DNA of 64,000 bases from Delphinus delphis (taxonomy: Eukaryota > Chordata > Mammalia > Artiodactyla > Delphinidae), in the NCBI RefSeq assembly GCF_949987515.2, contig NC_082696.1, positions 34,328,431 through 34,392,430 of the forward strand, in the 5' to 3' direction. A program made the translations under genes and the position numbers. The notes under the pieces were generated by a model. That model saw only the letters and a list, made by a program, of their open reading frames with translations, was not told the origin of the DNA and searched no databases. This document shows, in pieces, positions 9,926 to 20,036 of the stretch (positions within the stretch are counted from its first letter, which is position 1; every line of letters begins with the position of its first letter).

Positions 9926-10439
9926 AAGATCTTGTTTCAAGACCAGTAACTGCTGTCTCTCTGAGATCAAAGAACAATTTTCAAGCAGCTTGAAGAGCTT
10001 ACAGCTCAAACAACTTACAAGCCTAATACCAGCCAATGTTAAAAAAACAGCTTGGTCCCAGAGAAGCCAGGCTAAAAGTCTTTTCAGCCAATTTCCAGAA
10101 AATAACCCCTTCCAAAGGAATAAGTCAAAGGCTAAAAAACCAACACGATTTCAGTGAAGCAAGGGATTCTTTCCCCTGTCCCAAAAGAATGGGTCTAAGG
10201 CATTTCAGCCTGCTTCAGTTGAAACAGTCTAATCTCAAAATCAGACCAAAATGCCAAACAGGTACTTTCATATAGAACAAGGACTTACCCAGAAAGACGA
10301 AACTTAAAATAGATCCCAAATAAAGCCTACAGAGCATCAAATGCAAAGAGAGCATGAGCTCAGATCTAGAAGAAAGACATACCTTCAAACTCCAGGGTCA
10401 CTGAGAAAGCAGTGAGTGATAATGGGGTCAGTTGTGTGT
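9926..10439. other. Leader-side sequence of the ERV, no gene
   Basis: No convincing coding segment is visible. The stretch lies between the gag relic and the minus-strand LTR and is probably proviral leader or flanking sequence. Confidence 0.35.
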
Positions 10440-10790
10440 ACCACACCTGTTTGCTCACAAGCCCAGAGCCTTTAAGGATCTTCTCTGGTCCCTGCATGGA
10501 CCGCCAAGGTGTTGACCAAATAAACAGATAAATAGCCAAATATTTCTCTAGGGAATATGAGCTTTTTCAGGATCAGCAGAGAATTGCAGTTCAGGGTCTG
10601 CAACCATGCAAAACAACATGCAAGTGCCCGCATGGCAAGGGAAGGAGCACACTTTTATAGAAGAAAAAGGAAGTTGGGAGGGCTATAGTAAGCAAAGAAT
10701 CCATGGCTTTTCATTGGCTGAATCCTTGTGAGGAAAGAAAAGGAGTTTTTCTTCTTCCTGTTGGGATCTGCTAACATTGCAAGGTGTGAG
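10440..10790 (-). repeat. ERV 5' LTR, minus strand
   Basis: Read on the minus strand, a CCAAT box (10713-10717) precedes a TATAAAAGT box (10651-10659) by about 55 bases. The transcribed part follows, then the leader toward gag. The order CCAAT-TATA-leader-gag-pol fits the decayed provirus that ends near 1560. The exact TG...CA ends are not clear. Confidence 0.5.
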
Positions 10791-10842
10791 AGCTCTCCAT
10801 TCTGGTCTCCCAAATTTTAATTTAATTTAATTTGGGTTTCTG

Positions 10843-11179
10843 GGTTTTTTTTAATAAATAAATTTATTTATTTATTTTTGGCTGTGTTGGGTATTTGTTG
10901 CTGCGCACGGGCTTTTCTCTAGTCGCAGTGAGCAGGGGCTACTCTTCGTTGCAGTGCGCGGGCTTCTCATTGCAGTGGCTTCTCTTGTTGTGGAACACGG
11001 GCTCTAGGCACGCGGGCTTCTGTAGTTGTGGCTTGCGGGCTCTAGAGTGCAGGCTCAGTAGTTGTGGCGCTTGGGCTTAGTTGCTCAGTGGCATGTGGGA
11101 TCTTCCTGGACCAGGGCTCGAACCCATGTCCCCTGCATTGGCAGGCAGATTCTCAACGACTGCGTCACCAGGGAAGCCC
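10843..11179 (-). mobile_element. CHR-1-like SINE, antisense, just before LEG1-copy exon 2
   Basis: An AATAAATAAATTTATT tail (reversed) is followed by the long body with repeated GTAGTTGTGGC units and the tRNA head ending GGGAAGCCC. TGGGTTTCTG flanks it at 10833-10842 and 11180-11189. It lies about 160 bases upstream of the exon 2 acceptor of the plus-strand LEG1 copy. Confidence 0.88.
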
Positions 11180-11340
11180 TGGGTTTCTGTTTATTAATTT
11201 TTTTACAACAGTGATGGGAAGGCTGACACAATTCTTTAAAAGAAAAATATTTTGTGCATTTCTGTAAACCTAATGTATCTAGTATATCTACAGCTTAAAA
11301 ATGAGCCTTGTAGACCCAGCCCTTGATCCTTTCTCTTTAG

Positions 11341-11418
11341 CCGATCCCACCCAAAGGGCAGACTGTGGCCATGAATCTGGGGATCATCTATGTATCTCTG
11401 TGGACAGTTGGTGGGCTG
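11341..11418 (+). CDS. LEG1-like copy, exon 2
   Basis: The acceptor is TTTCTCTTTAG and the donor is CTG/GTGAGT, which is strong. The exon reads DPTQRADCGHESGDHLCIS and then VDSWWA. The minus-strand gene starts this exon 9 bases earlier; here the ancestral acceptor position reads TTCTCTTTAG, so the junction has moved inward by three codons without changing phase. An in-frame ATG at 11301 with no stop before the exon gives an alternative, signal-peptide-less start. Confidence 0.8.
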
Positions 11419-11738
11419 GTGAGTTTAAGGTAACAATCAAAACTCAAATTGATGACCTTTCCTCAACGAATCAATTCAATCTAGAATCCCAATTATAGAA
11501 ACAAAAATAGAAATGAGAACTACTGCTTTTACAAAAAAAAAAAAAGGAAAAATCTCTTTGACCCAAATATTGTGAATGTTTTGACATGAGGTTTTAGACA
11601 CTATTTTAAAAATTAGTAGTTAATTTATCCAATTATGAAAATATCAATTAGAGAAAACTAGTAACCTCAAAACTTGCTTTAAATACATGGGACAAAAGTA
11701 GGAATTTGTAATACATTAATAACTTTTTGTTTATACAG

Positions 11739-11923
11739 ACCTTAATTATTATCTCTCTGCAATACCCTTCCTTGCTATGGTTGATTCTGGCATAATGGGA
11801 ATATCATCAGACAATGTCACCTTTCTGCCACCATCCAAGGATCAAATGAATTTTTGTTATAATGTTTCTAGCTGTTATTCATCCTTTCCAGATACAATGA
11901 AAAAATGGAATAAATTTTACCAG
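11739..11923 (+). CDS. LEG1-like copy, exon 3
   Basis: The acceptor is TTTATACAG. The frame is fully open: LNYYLSAIPFLAMVDSGIM, GISSDNVTFLPP, then FCYNVSSCYSSFPDTMKKW. The donor CAG/GTTTTG departs from consensus at positions +3 to +6. G-runs (GGCGGGGG, then AGGG) follow at once, and such runs can assist weak donors. Confidence 0.8.
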
Positions 11924-12813
11924 GTTTTGGCGGGGGTTTTTTTAGGGTTTTAAGTAATACTCTTCGAGAGTAGTCAAGTAAATTTTGAATAATATTTAAT
12001 GTAAGATTTTTTATGCATCGAACAGTATGTTCCTAAGGAATAAAGTTCTAGTATCTAAATCTTTATTAGGATGACAACAATATTCATATGAGTAGATTAC
12101 TGCATGACATCATATCTCATTAGCACCCACATTAATATGAAGACTGCCCTATCCATTCTTTTCACACCAAATAAATTATATTCAAAACCTGTAGAAATTA
12201 TGTCTTCATAGTGCATGTTCATCACATTTTCAGGTCAAGTGAGCAGTAAACTCTATAAATACTACTAGGGAATAGATTGCGGTGAATTTGATCAGCTTAT
12301 TTCAACTCCCTTTATAAACCATCACCTGCGCTGACTAAAATGATAATCTGACAATCAGAATCAAATGTTGATGTCCAAAGTGAAGTGTCACGGGTGAGAG
12401 AGTAAATGACCAAAGATCAGGTTTCCCTTTAGAGAACTTGTTCATTATGCTGCATATGATTAGGTGAAAATACTCTTATACCTCCTCCCATTTCTGACTT
12501 TTAAAACTTTGTGGAAAGTTCATTGCACGGCAAGAGAAAAACAAATAAATGAAATACTACATTATAAAATTCTGAGCATTTCAAAACCATATGGTTTATT
12601 TCTTTCAAATGGATTCAGTAATACTAGTAATTATTATAGCTAATATTAAGCTCTTTGGGGAGAATTAAGCATTAAGTTTTTTATACTTTAACTCTTAAAT
12701 GTTCTCCCCTCATTTAGAATATTGAAAAATTATATTTATAAATAGAATTGATTTTCAGAAAGAGAGATTGTTATAATTGCGTAAATATTAATAACATTTT
12801 CCTTCTTGGATAG

Positions 12814-12914
12814 CAGGTAAAGTCATATTCTAGAAACTTTGATGACCTCTTGAAGTACTTATGGGTTGCACATGTCTCATCCCTGAAGGTTGTTCATGAA
12901 AAATTTCACAGTAG
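12814..12914 (+). CDS. LEG1-like copy, exon 4
   Basis: It reads NFDDLLKYLWVAHVSSLK and then VVHEKFHS, with a strong donor AG/GTAAGA identical to that of the minus-strand gene. Two acceptor AGs three bases apart (ending at 12813 and 12816) both keep the frame. Confidence 0.78.
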
Positions 12915-13179
12915 GTAAGAATGGATCTAAAGTTATTTTTTTAATCTTACACTATCTTTCTATCTTACACTATCTTTTTCGCTGAAATGTTTTTCAATTT
13001 ACCTATATGTCAACCATCGGGAAGTATTATGATAAAGATAAAACTGATAAGAAAAAATTTTACTGGATAAAACTTGAAAGTATTTTATAAGTAGGTATAT
13101 TTCCAGACCAGGTGATACAGATAATACAGATATAACATTATTCATTACAAATTAAAAATGAAAATTTCTTTGTCAATAA

Positions 13180-13915
13180 GAAGAGAAAATGGAACGTAAA
13201 TTGAAAACAGTATGGAGAGTCCTCAAAATATTAAAAATAGAACTACCATATGATCCAGCAATTTCACTGCTGGGTATTTTCTGAAAAAAAAAATGAAAAC
13301 ACTAATTTGAAAAAAATATATGCACCCCTCATGGTCATTGCAGCATTATTTACACTAGCCAAGACATGGAAACAAGTGTCCACCGACAGATGAATGGATA
13401 AAGAAAATGTGGTATATATACACGGTGGGATATTATTCAGCCATAAAGATGAAGGAAATTTTGCCATTTGCAATAACATGGATGGACTTTGAGGGCATTA
13501 CTCTAAGTGAAATAAGTCAGACAGAGAAAGACAAATACTGTGTGACCTCACTTATATGTAGAATCGTTAAAACAAAACAAAACCCCCAAAAAACAAAAAC
13601 CAAGCTCATAGACACAAAGAACAGATTGGTGGTTGCCAGAGGTGGGAGGTAGGTGAAATGCGGGAAAGGGGTCAAAATGTACAAATTCTAGTTATAAAAT
13701 AAATGTCATGAAGACATAATGTACAGCATGGTGACTATAGTTAATGGTATTGTATTGCATATATGAAAGTTTCTAGGAGAGTAGATATTAAAAGTTCTCA
13801 TCACAAGAAAAAATTTGTAACTGTGTAGGGTGACTAATGTTAACTAGACTTGTGGTGATCATCTTGCAATATACACAATATCAAATCATTATGTTGTACA
13901 ACTAAAAAAAAGAGA
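13180..13915 (+). mobile_element. LINE-1 3' fragment in the intron of the LEG1-like copy
   Basis: The sequence GTATGGAGAGTCCTCAAAA marks the end of ORF2, followed by the WYIYTVGYYSAIK frame (13407 on). An L1 3' untranslated region follows, ending in ATGTTGTACAACT and an A-rich tail. It is 5'-truncated and non-coding. Confidence 0.85.
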
Positions 13916-14404
13916 AAAATTGTCTATCTAGTATATATCATTAGGAAAAAATATCAAACTACCTGAAAATCAGGAAAAATTCTCTATAGGTTATTTCATT
14001 TTTCAGTGGTTACCTGAAATGAAAATCATGTGTTCTTAAAGAGATATCCAAATCCAGCAGAAATTGAAATTGCTAATCCTCTTTGATTTATATCTTTACA
14101 TTTTGAAACAATGAGAGTTGGTCACATTCCAGAGTTTATGCAAGTAGAGCATGTTTTATGAAAAAGGCAAAACATTTGACTAAAAGTACATATTTTCTGG
14201 GATGATAATTTCTAGATTTAAATTCTAAGAACATCTCTTCAAAGTTTCAAATCTAGGGGCTAAATCAATACCATGTTTTTACAGTCTGTAATCTAAAAAG
14301 TAGAATAATGTAGTTTTGAAGAAATTAGCTGTTTTGTAAGTTCAGTTGGCAAAGTTCTGAGTAGACTAATTCTAAATGCATACTCCCCCTCACTTGTCTA
14401 TTAG

Positions 14405-14651
14405 GTTACAACATTACTCTAAACAAGAAGCAGAGTTTGAAAGCAGCAGGGCTTTGTTTGTGGATTATTTAGCTCCACCCCTCTTCCCTTCAGCTTTGAT
14501 TAGAACATATGGACTCCAGAAGGGCCTGCCAACACAAATGCTTGTTAGTGGGAATAAAGCCCCCTTCATCAGTGACTTTACAGGCTTTCAGAACACAGTC
14601 CTGCTTGGTGTAAATTTTCTCCACAAAGTGTATAAGTATATAGGGAAGTGA
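14405..14651 (+). CDS. LEG1-like copy, exon 5, running into a stop
   Basis: The acceptor is CTTGTCTATTAG. The frame is open through LQHYSKQEAEFESS, DYLAPPLFPSALIRTYG, LQKGLP and KAPFISDFTGFQNTVLLG, to YIGK and TGA. In the minus-strand gene the equivalent point is ACAG/GTAAAG. Here it is ATAG/GGAAGT, so the GT is gone and translation ends two codons later. The conserved KAPFISDFT block confirms the identity. Confidence 0.8.
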
Positions 14652-14820
14652 CACAAAGACTTTATTTTTTTGTAAATTCTATATGTTGTGTCGATTTCAT
14701 AGGTAATGAAATATCATTAGAATCATAATTATGAATCACTACAACAGATCGTCTAAAGAAAGAAATGTTGACTTCCTGTACGTATCTGTTTCAAAGTTTT
14801 CACAATAACCTTTGTAGGCT

Positions 14821-15189
14821 TTTTTTTTTTTTAATTTATTCTTGGCTGTGTTGGGTCTTCGTTGCTGCTTGCAGGCTTTCTCTAGTTGTGGCGAGAAGGG
14901 GCTACTCTTCGTTGTGGTGCACAGGCTTCTCAGTGCGTTGGCTTCTCTTGTTGTGTAGCACGGGCTCTAGGCGCATGGGCTTCAGTAGTTACAGCACGCA
15001 GGCTCAGTAGTTGCAGCGCACGGGCTGTAGGGCATGCGGACTTCAGTAGTTGTGGCACGTGGGCTCAGTAGTTGTGGTGCACAGACTTAGTTGCTCCATG
15101 GCATGTGGGATCTTCCTGGACCAGGGATCGAACCTGGGTCCCCTGCATTGGCAGGCAGATTCTTAACCACTGAACCACCAGGGAAGTCC
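14821..15189 (-). mobile_element. CHR-1-like SINE, antisense
   Basis: The poly-T start, a body with repeated GTAGTTGTGGC units and the tRNA head ending CAGGGAAGTCC are all visible. It is flanked by CTTTGTAGGCT and CTTTGTGGGCT. Confidence 0.88.
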
Positions 15190-15199
15190 TCTTTGTGGG

Positions 15200-16906
15200 C
15201 TTATGATGGGTTTCATTTAATGGGACATATTATAGGCCCTCCCTTACTTAGCATGTCCTCTCTTCTGGAGTCTTCGCACAAAAACAGCAGATCAGTACCA
15301 CCACATTTTAGTTTGACAAGGAGATAAGAGAAACCTCTATTTAATTCTTGGATAAGTTTTGCTATTTTATTTTATTTTACTTTGTTTTAAAATGAAAAAT
15401 ATAATAATGATACTTGCCATGACTAACAGAACCATGAAATAATTTTATGTGACCTTTCTTCAGCCAGTTCTACAGATTATAGACATAAAGGAAAAAATCT
15501 GATCCCCTAAATTTCTGGTTTTGGAGGAGGTATATTTCTCTAAAATTTCCAAATCCTAGGCTTACTAATAGTGGAAAACAGAAGAAATCACATAATGGTA
15601 AATTTGAAAATTACTGTATCATTCAATTTCCCAGATACTATTTACCATTTACCCTTGTTCTATTGAGGAAAAAAATATATATATTTTTTAATATATTTTT
15701 ATATATATATCTAATTTCTATTCCCTAAAGCCAAATTCAGAAATAAGATATGAGTCAAAATAAAAATGGATGCATTGTAAATTTAAAATTGTGTATGCCT
15801 TACTTAGGGTAACACGATATTTGAATAAATAAACTTTGAATTATAATGGCAAAACTCAATAGGATTCTATTTCTCCCTCGCATAATGATTCAGGATGTTT
15901 ACTCAATTGAAAGGAGGCTTTCTTCCATGGTAATTCAAGGATTTAGGATCCTTCAATCTGTGGCTTCGTCAATCTTTACAGCTTCACCATTGTATGCTCA
16001 GTACAAAAATCAAAAGAATTAGAGAGCTTAAAGAGAGACCCCCTTTTAAAGGCCTAGGACTAGAAGAGATAAGCATAACTTTATCTCACATAACTTTGGC
16101 AAAAATACAGCCCCACTGGATGGAGGATGGGAGGGACTTGGGAAAGTTCATTCTTGTCTGAGCCCCACTGATAGGGGAATCACAAAATCTGTTGAATTGC
16201 CAGTCATCTTTGCCACATTGTCAGATACAGAAAGTAAAATCTAGGCCAAGATGATTTAACAAACTTGAACTTCCCAGTATGTAAAGAATGAGGGATGAGA
16301 TGAATGGTTAGAGTTTATTTCATTTAAAAATTATAAAATTTCTAAATTTTTGTAAGCTCTACTTTTACTAAAATTAGCTTTGGATTTAGTAAGGAGTTTT
16401 GAATTCACTGTAGGCTACAATAAAAAAGAAAAAGATGCAGAAAAGAAACAGTAAATTGGAACATAGTTAAACGAGTTACCTAGCTTCCTCACTTCCTCTG
16501 GTAATTGCATGCTGCCACTGATGCTCAGAATTCAGAAACTGTGCTGAAAACCTTGGCAGATATTTTTAGTTAATTCAAGTATAGACAAAATAATAATAAA
16601 TAGAATATCATTAATCAAAATATTTTTACAGTTGAACATGTCTGGTTCATAGTTAACATATATTAAACTTTTTAACGTAACATTCAACTACATTTTTGAT
16701 ATAAAAAAATTTAAGATTTTTCTTTACACTAACAACTGCACTAAATTTTCTTGTATTTTAGCCTTTATGCCATGATATTTTTGTGACTTCAAGTCTCCAT
16801 TAATTTGGCATTTAAAAAAATTATTTATTTATCTTAACCAAACTTGGGAAAAGTCATGCAAGGGAAAGTATAGTCTACAGATTATACCACTTGCTTGTGT
16901 GGCTGC
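15200..16906. other. AT-rich non-coding sequence downstream of the LEG1-like copy
   Basis: No exon or identifiable young repeat was found. An AT-rich patch lies at 15665-15712. This corresponds to the intron between exon 5 and the exon 6 relic. Confidence 0.45.
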
Positions 16907-16943
16907 CCTGCCTCACTCTTTTTTTTTTTCCTGCCTCACTCTT
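16907..16943. repeat. Short poly-T flanked by a 14-bp direct repeat
   Basis: CCTGCCTCACTCTT is present at 16907-16920 and 16930-16943 with nine T between. This looks like a target-site duplication around a retro-insertion reduced to its A-tail on the minus strand, or a slippage duplication. Confidence 0.6.
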
Positions 16944-17099
16944 AGTGTGGAAAAATATGGGGAAAAGAGTGATTCCTGACTCCTGAGACTTTGATGTGTA
17001 AGTTCTAACCAATCCCAGTCAAGGACCTCCTGTAGAAGAATTAGGGATAGAGCAAGAGTCCAGAGATGTTAATGGAAATAACTGCTCATAAAATAAAGT

Positions 17100-18220
17100 A
17101 ATGGGAAATAAATATGATTTTCCCAACAGAGAACTAGTAGAAGAAAAAAGGGCAGTAGCTCAAGCTCAAGTCTTCTGTATCCTCTTTCTTGTTTATTAAC
17201 TGATCAATCCATTCTGACATATTTGGTCCGCCCAAAATTCACAACCGTTACTACTTTTTTTCTATTTCCTAATAACATTTCATTTTATGACTATTATTTT
17301 CCTTATTTTTAAAATATATTCAACATGTCTGTTATTTAAAATTCAAACACTACAGAAAGTTATTAAATGCAAATAAAACTTACCTTCTCCATCATCATCA
17401 CTTAACCTCCATACCATGATTTCTTGCCTGATATATATACTTACATATATTTAAGTTTTGGGCCCACTTCTACAAAAATAATTATATGAACTAGTGAATA
17501 TAAATAAATGAATAAATTATTTGATAAAAACTCTGTATTTGCATAAAAGAGATTATATGAATGGAACTGTTCTATGCTATATATTTTTAACTAATCATGT
17601 ATATTTTAGATGTACAAATATTAACAGACATCATTCTCTTTAAATAATACATAACTTTCCACTGAATGGATTTATATTCTTTCCAGTTTTAAGCAATGCA
17701 AAGTGACATTTGATGTCTACTTTCATTAATTTAATTTGTTGGAATGGTGACAGATTAAATTGCTGGGAATGAATGTATGATCAGGTATTGCCAAATGGCA
17801 GTGAAAGAGTGTGGTATAGATTATGTTCTTATCAAAATAAAGACACACACACACAAAAAACCCACACAAACTGTTTATTAAGATTCATAATTCTGCATAG
17901 ACACCAAAAATGAGTATTAGCAAACTTTAAAATTTGCAGTAGTCTAATATGCAAAAAATATCACTTCACTTTTTTATGGGTCTTATTCTTTTAATCACTG
18001 CTGTATCCACTATTCTCTTCAGTTACTTATGTATCTTATACATTTGAATATGAAGGCATAACATAATTTTAAAGAGCAAAACATGTTTTATTTTAAAATG
18101 TATATGAAAACATGCTAATTTTATACTAATTGAAATTAATTTTGTTAAATTGAATTTTGTTTTAAATAATTTCATCTTTTGGATTCAAAGTTAAAATTTT
18201 ACCTACAACTTTTAAATGTC
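17100..18220. other. AT-rich sequence, possible old L1 relic
   Basis: There are no coding features. The 17500-17800 part resembles the reversed end of ancient L1 elements in wording (TGCTGGGAATGAATG, CCACTGAATGGATT) but is too decayed to assign. Confidence 0.3.
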
Positions 18221-18234
18221 TTTAAATTTTCTAG

Positions 18235-18360
18235 GAAAACTGTCTCTCGTTATATGGGAAAATTTAATGAAGTTACAAGAAAACTGTTTCTAGAGATTTT
18301 GGAATTCATTCTTCATTGTTTTAACTAAATACTCCTGGAAATGTATAGTAAAATAAAAAT
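18235..18360 (+). pseudogene. Relic of LEG1 exon 6 for the plus-strand copy
   Basis: After a TTTTCTAG acceptor the sequence reads KLSLVIWENLMKLQENCF and a stop, in the phase that the intact gene uses. The minus-strand gene reads SLSLTIWKILMKTQ at this place. The nucleotide match continues past the stop. An AATAAA at 18352-18357 follows. Because the exon 5 donor is lost, this exon is probably no longer spliced in. Confidence 0.6.
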
Positions 18361-18790
18361 CCACAATGATAAATTTTCAAGGAACAGTGTTCTCCAATAA
18401 TAACTAAAATGTTAACTGTCCAGTATAGATTCAGTTGAATAACTGGCAAATGCTGGTAAGTTAATAAAGGTAATAAAACGCTGATTGGACTTTTGGGATA
18501 TTATTCTACTTAAATTAATTTCATGAAATTTAGAGGAACAGATTTTCATGGACAGTAGTCAAGAGGCAGAATATTTTAAATGAAAATCTGAATGGTGAAT
18601 TTGAATTTCTAAAATGCTTAAAAATGAACTATTGGTTTAGAATGTATTACCTGATTTAGCAATGTTCTCTCTGAAAAAATTTAAAAATTATGTTCAGAAA
18701 TTTTTAGTTCATATTTTATGGGATACTTCATTTTTATGGGATACTTCAGGGTCACAGAGGGCAACGTTTCTCTCCTTTAAGAAGAGATAG

Positions 18791-19008
18791 AGCTTCCCTG
18801 GTGGTGCAGTGGTTGAGAGTCCGCCTGCCAATGCAGGGGACACAGGTTCGTGCCCCGGTCCGGGAAGATCCTACATGCTGCGGAGCGGCTAGGCCCGTGA
18901 GCTATGGCCGCTGGGCCTGCGTGTCCGGAGCCTGTGCTCCGCAACGGGAGAGGCCACAACAGTGAGAGGCCCACGTACCGCAAAAAAAAAAAAAAAAAAA
19001 AAAAAAAG
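18791..19008 (+). mobile_element. CHR-2 SINE
   Basis: It runs from AGCTTCCCTGGTGG to GTACCGC and a long A-tail, with box B-like GGTTCGTGCCCC. It lies between the two LEG1 copies. Confidence 0.9.
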
Positions 19009-19014
19009 AATGAG

Positions 19015-19215
19015 GAAGAAGGTGGTCTTTTTCCCCTCCCCGCTTTTCTTTTGATTATAGAAGTGTAGCCCACTAAGTTCTCAGGGCACAGCACCCTTTT
19101 GCTAGCCTGCCTGAAAGCCTCAGAAGTGTCCTATTCTAATAAATCACTTCTTATTTATCACTTTGCCTCTCACCGAATTCTTTCTTCGCTGAGCCATAAA
19201 GAACTGGAGCTCCTT
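19015..19215 (+). repeat. ERV LTR remnant (R-U5 end), plus orientation
   Basis: AATAAATCACTTCT at 19138 is followed by TTTGCCTCTCACCGAATTC and a GAGCTC-type end. This wording is typical of the R-U5 part of class I ERV LTRs in ungulates and whales. It sits about 0.7 kb beyond the stop codon of the minus-strand LEG1 gene. Confidence 0.45.
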
Positions 19216-19631
19216 GGAGCCCCCTGAAACTGACCTACTTTGTTCCTTTACTCTGTCCCTATCACTGGGAAAACCTTTATATGAAAGCTTCATGGGGCTC
19301 TACAAGTCACCACCTCCTAGCCAGTGGATACTGTCCTACGAGAGCAACCTTGAGAAATTTGATCCTTAAGCATTCATTATCAATTGTGGACCAAAGGAGG
19401 GGAAACTTACCTAATTGCTGTACACTTGTCAGTGAAAACACACACAAAAAAACCCTAACAAACTAATTATATATTCTATTTGCCAGGTCAGTTTTATGAG
19501 TTTTAAAACTTTAATTGAATGTCAGTACTTCATTTTAAAATGTTCTGGACTTTGGTTATAAATCAGCAAGACATTGCTCTAAATTTCATGAAATCGGGTT
19601 ACATAGGATAACAACAGAAGAGCCATACAAG

Positions 19632-19648
19632 TTTATTGTCTGTTTATT
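19632..19648 (-). terminator. Polyadenylation signals for LEG1
   Basis: On the minus strand two AATAAA hexamers (19643-19648 and 19632-19637) lie about 255-270 bases after the LEG1 stop. They would give a short 3' untranslated region. Confidence 0.5.
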
Positions 19649-19902
19649 AATTTCTTAGTGATTTGTGATAGCTTAATACAATTTTCTTTAGATCCTAAAC
19701 ATTTTAAGCGTTAATGAATTCAAAAATCAAGAATTATTAATTGAGCAAAATAATCATTGCATTAAGTTGAATTTAAAGTTAGGAATGCATGGACAAAATC
19801 CTAACAAATGAGCATAAGTCAAAAACACCAAAAACAAGAAAACTGTATGATTATGATTGTGTTAAATTTTGAAATTACTGTTGTTCAATTTGTTAGAATT
19901 GT

Positions 19903-20036
19903 TCATTTTAATTCATTAATCATTTCCAGAAACGTTGGATTAAAGTTTGCAAGGATTGCTTCAGAAATCTCTTGAGCTAGCTTCTTTGCAATCTGTGTCT
20001 TCATTAAAATTTTCCATATAGTCAAAGATAGTGAAT
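19903..20036 (-). CDS. LEG1: LEG1 exon 6 (C-terminal)
   Basis: The acceptor TTTTTCCCAG lies 7.7 kb downstream of exon 5. With the phase-1 base from exon 5 it reads D, SLSLTIWKILMKTQ, then an amphipathic helix-like stretch EISEAILANFNP, ending ELK and TGA. Support is the correct phase, the strong acceptor, the polyadenylation signals just beyond and a homologous relic downstream of the plus-strand copy. Retaining intron 5 instead would add 17 residues and stop at 27732. Confidence 0.7.

Larger units (their letters stand above)
11341..14651 (+). pseudogene. Second LEG1-like copy (exons 2-5 present, exon 1 not seen)
   Basis: Homology to the LEG1 (liver-enriched gene 1, DUF781) family is clear in four exons: 11341-11418, 11739-11923, 12814-12914 and 14405-14651. 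Lengths of exons 3 and 4 (185 and 101) equal those of the minus-strand LEG1 gene, exon 2 is 9 bases shorter, and all phases agree. All four are free of stops until TGA at 14649. By hand count identity to the minus-strand gene is about 76% (exon 2), 71% (exon 3) and 56% (exon 5). The four central cysteines are kept. Against function: no signal-peptide exon in the window, a poor exon 3 donor (GTTTTG) and a destroyed exon 5 donor. An ERV and L1 fill the sequence upstream. It could be a degrading pseudogene or a gene whose first exon lies left of the window. Confidence 0.75.
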
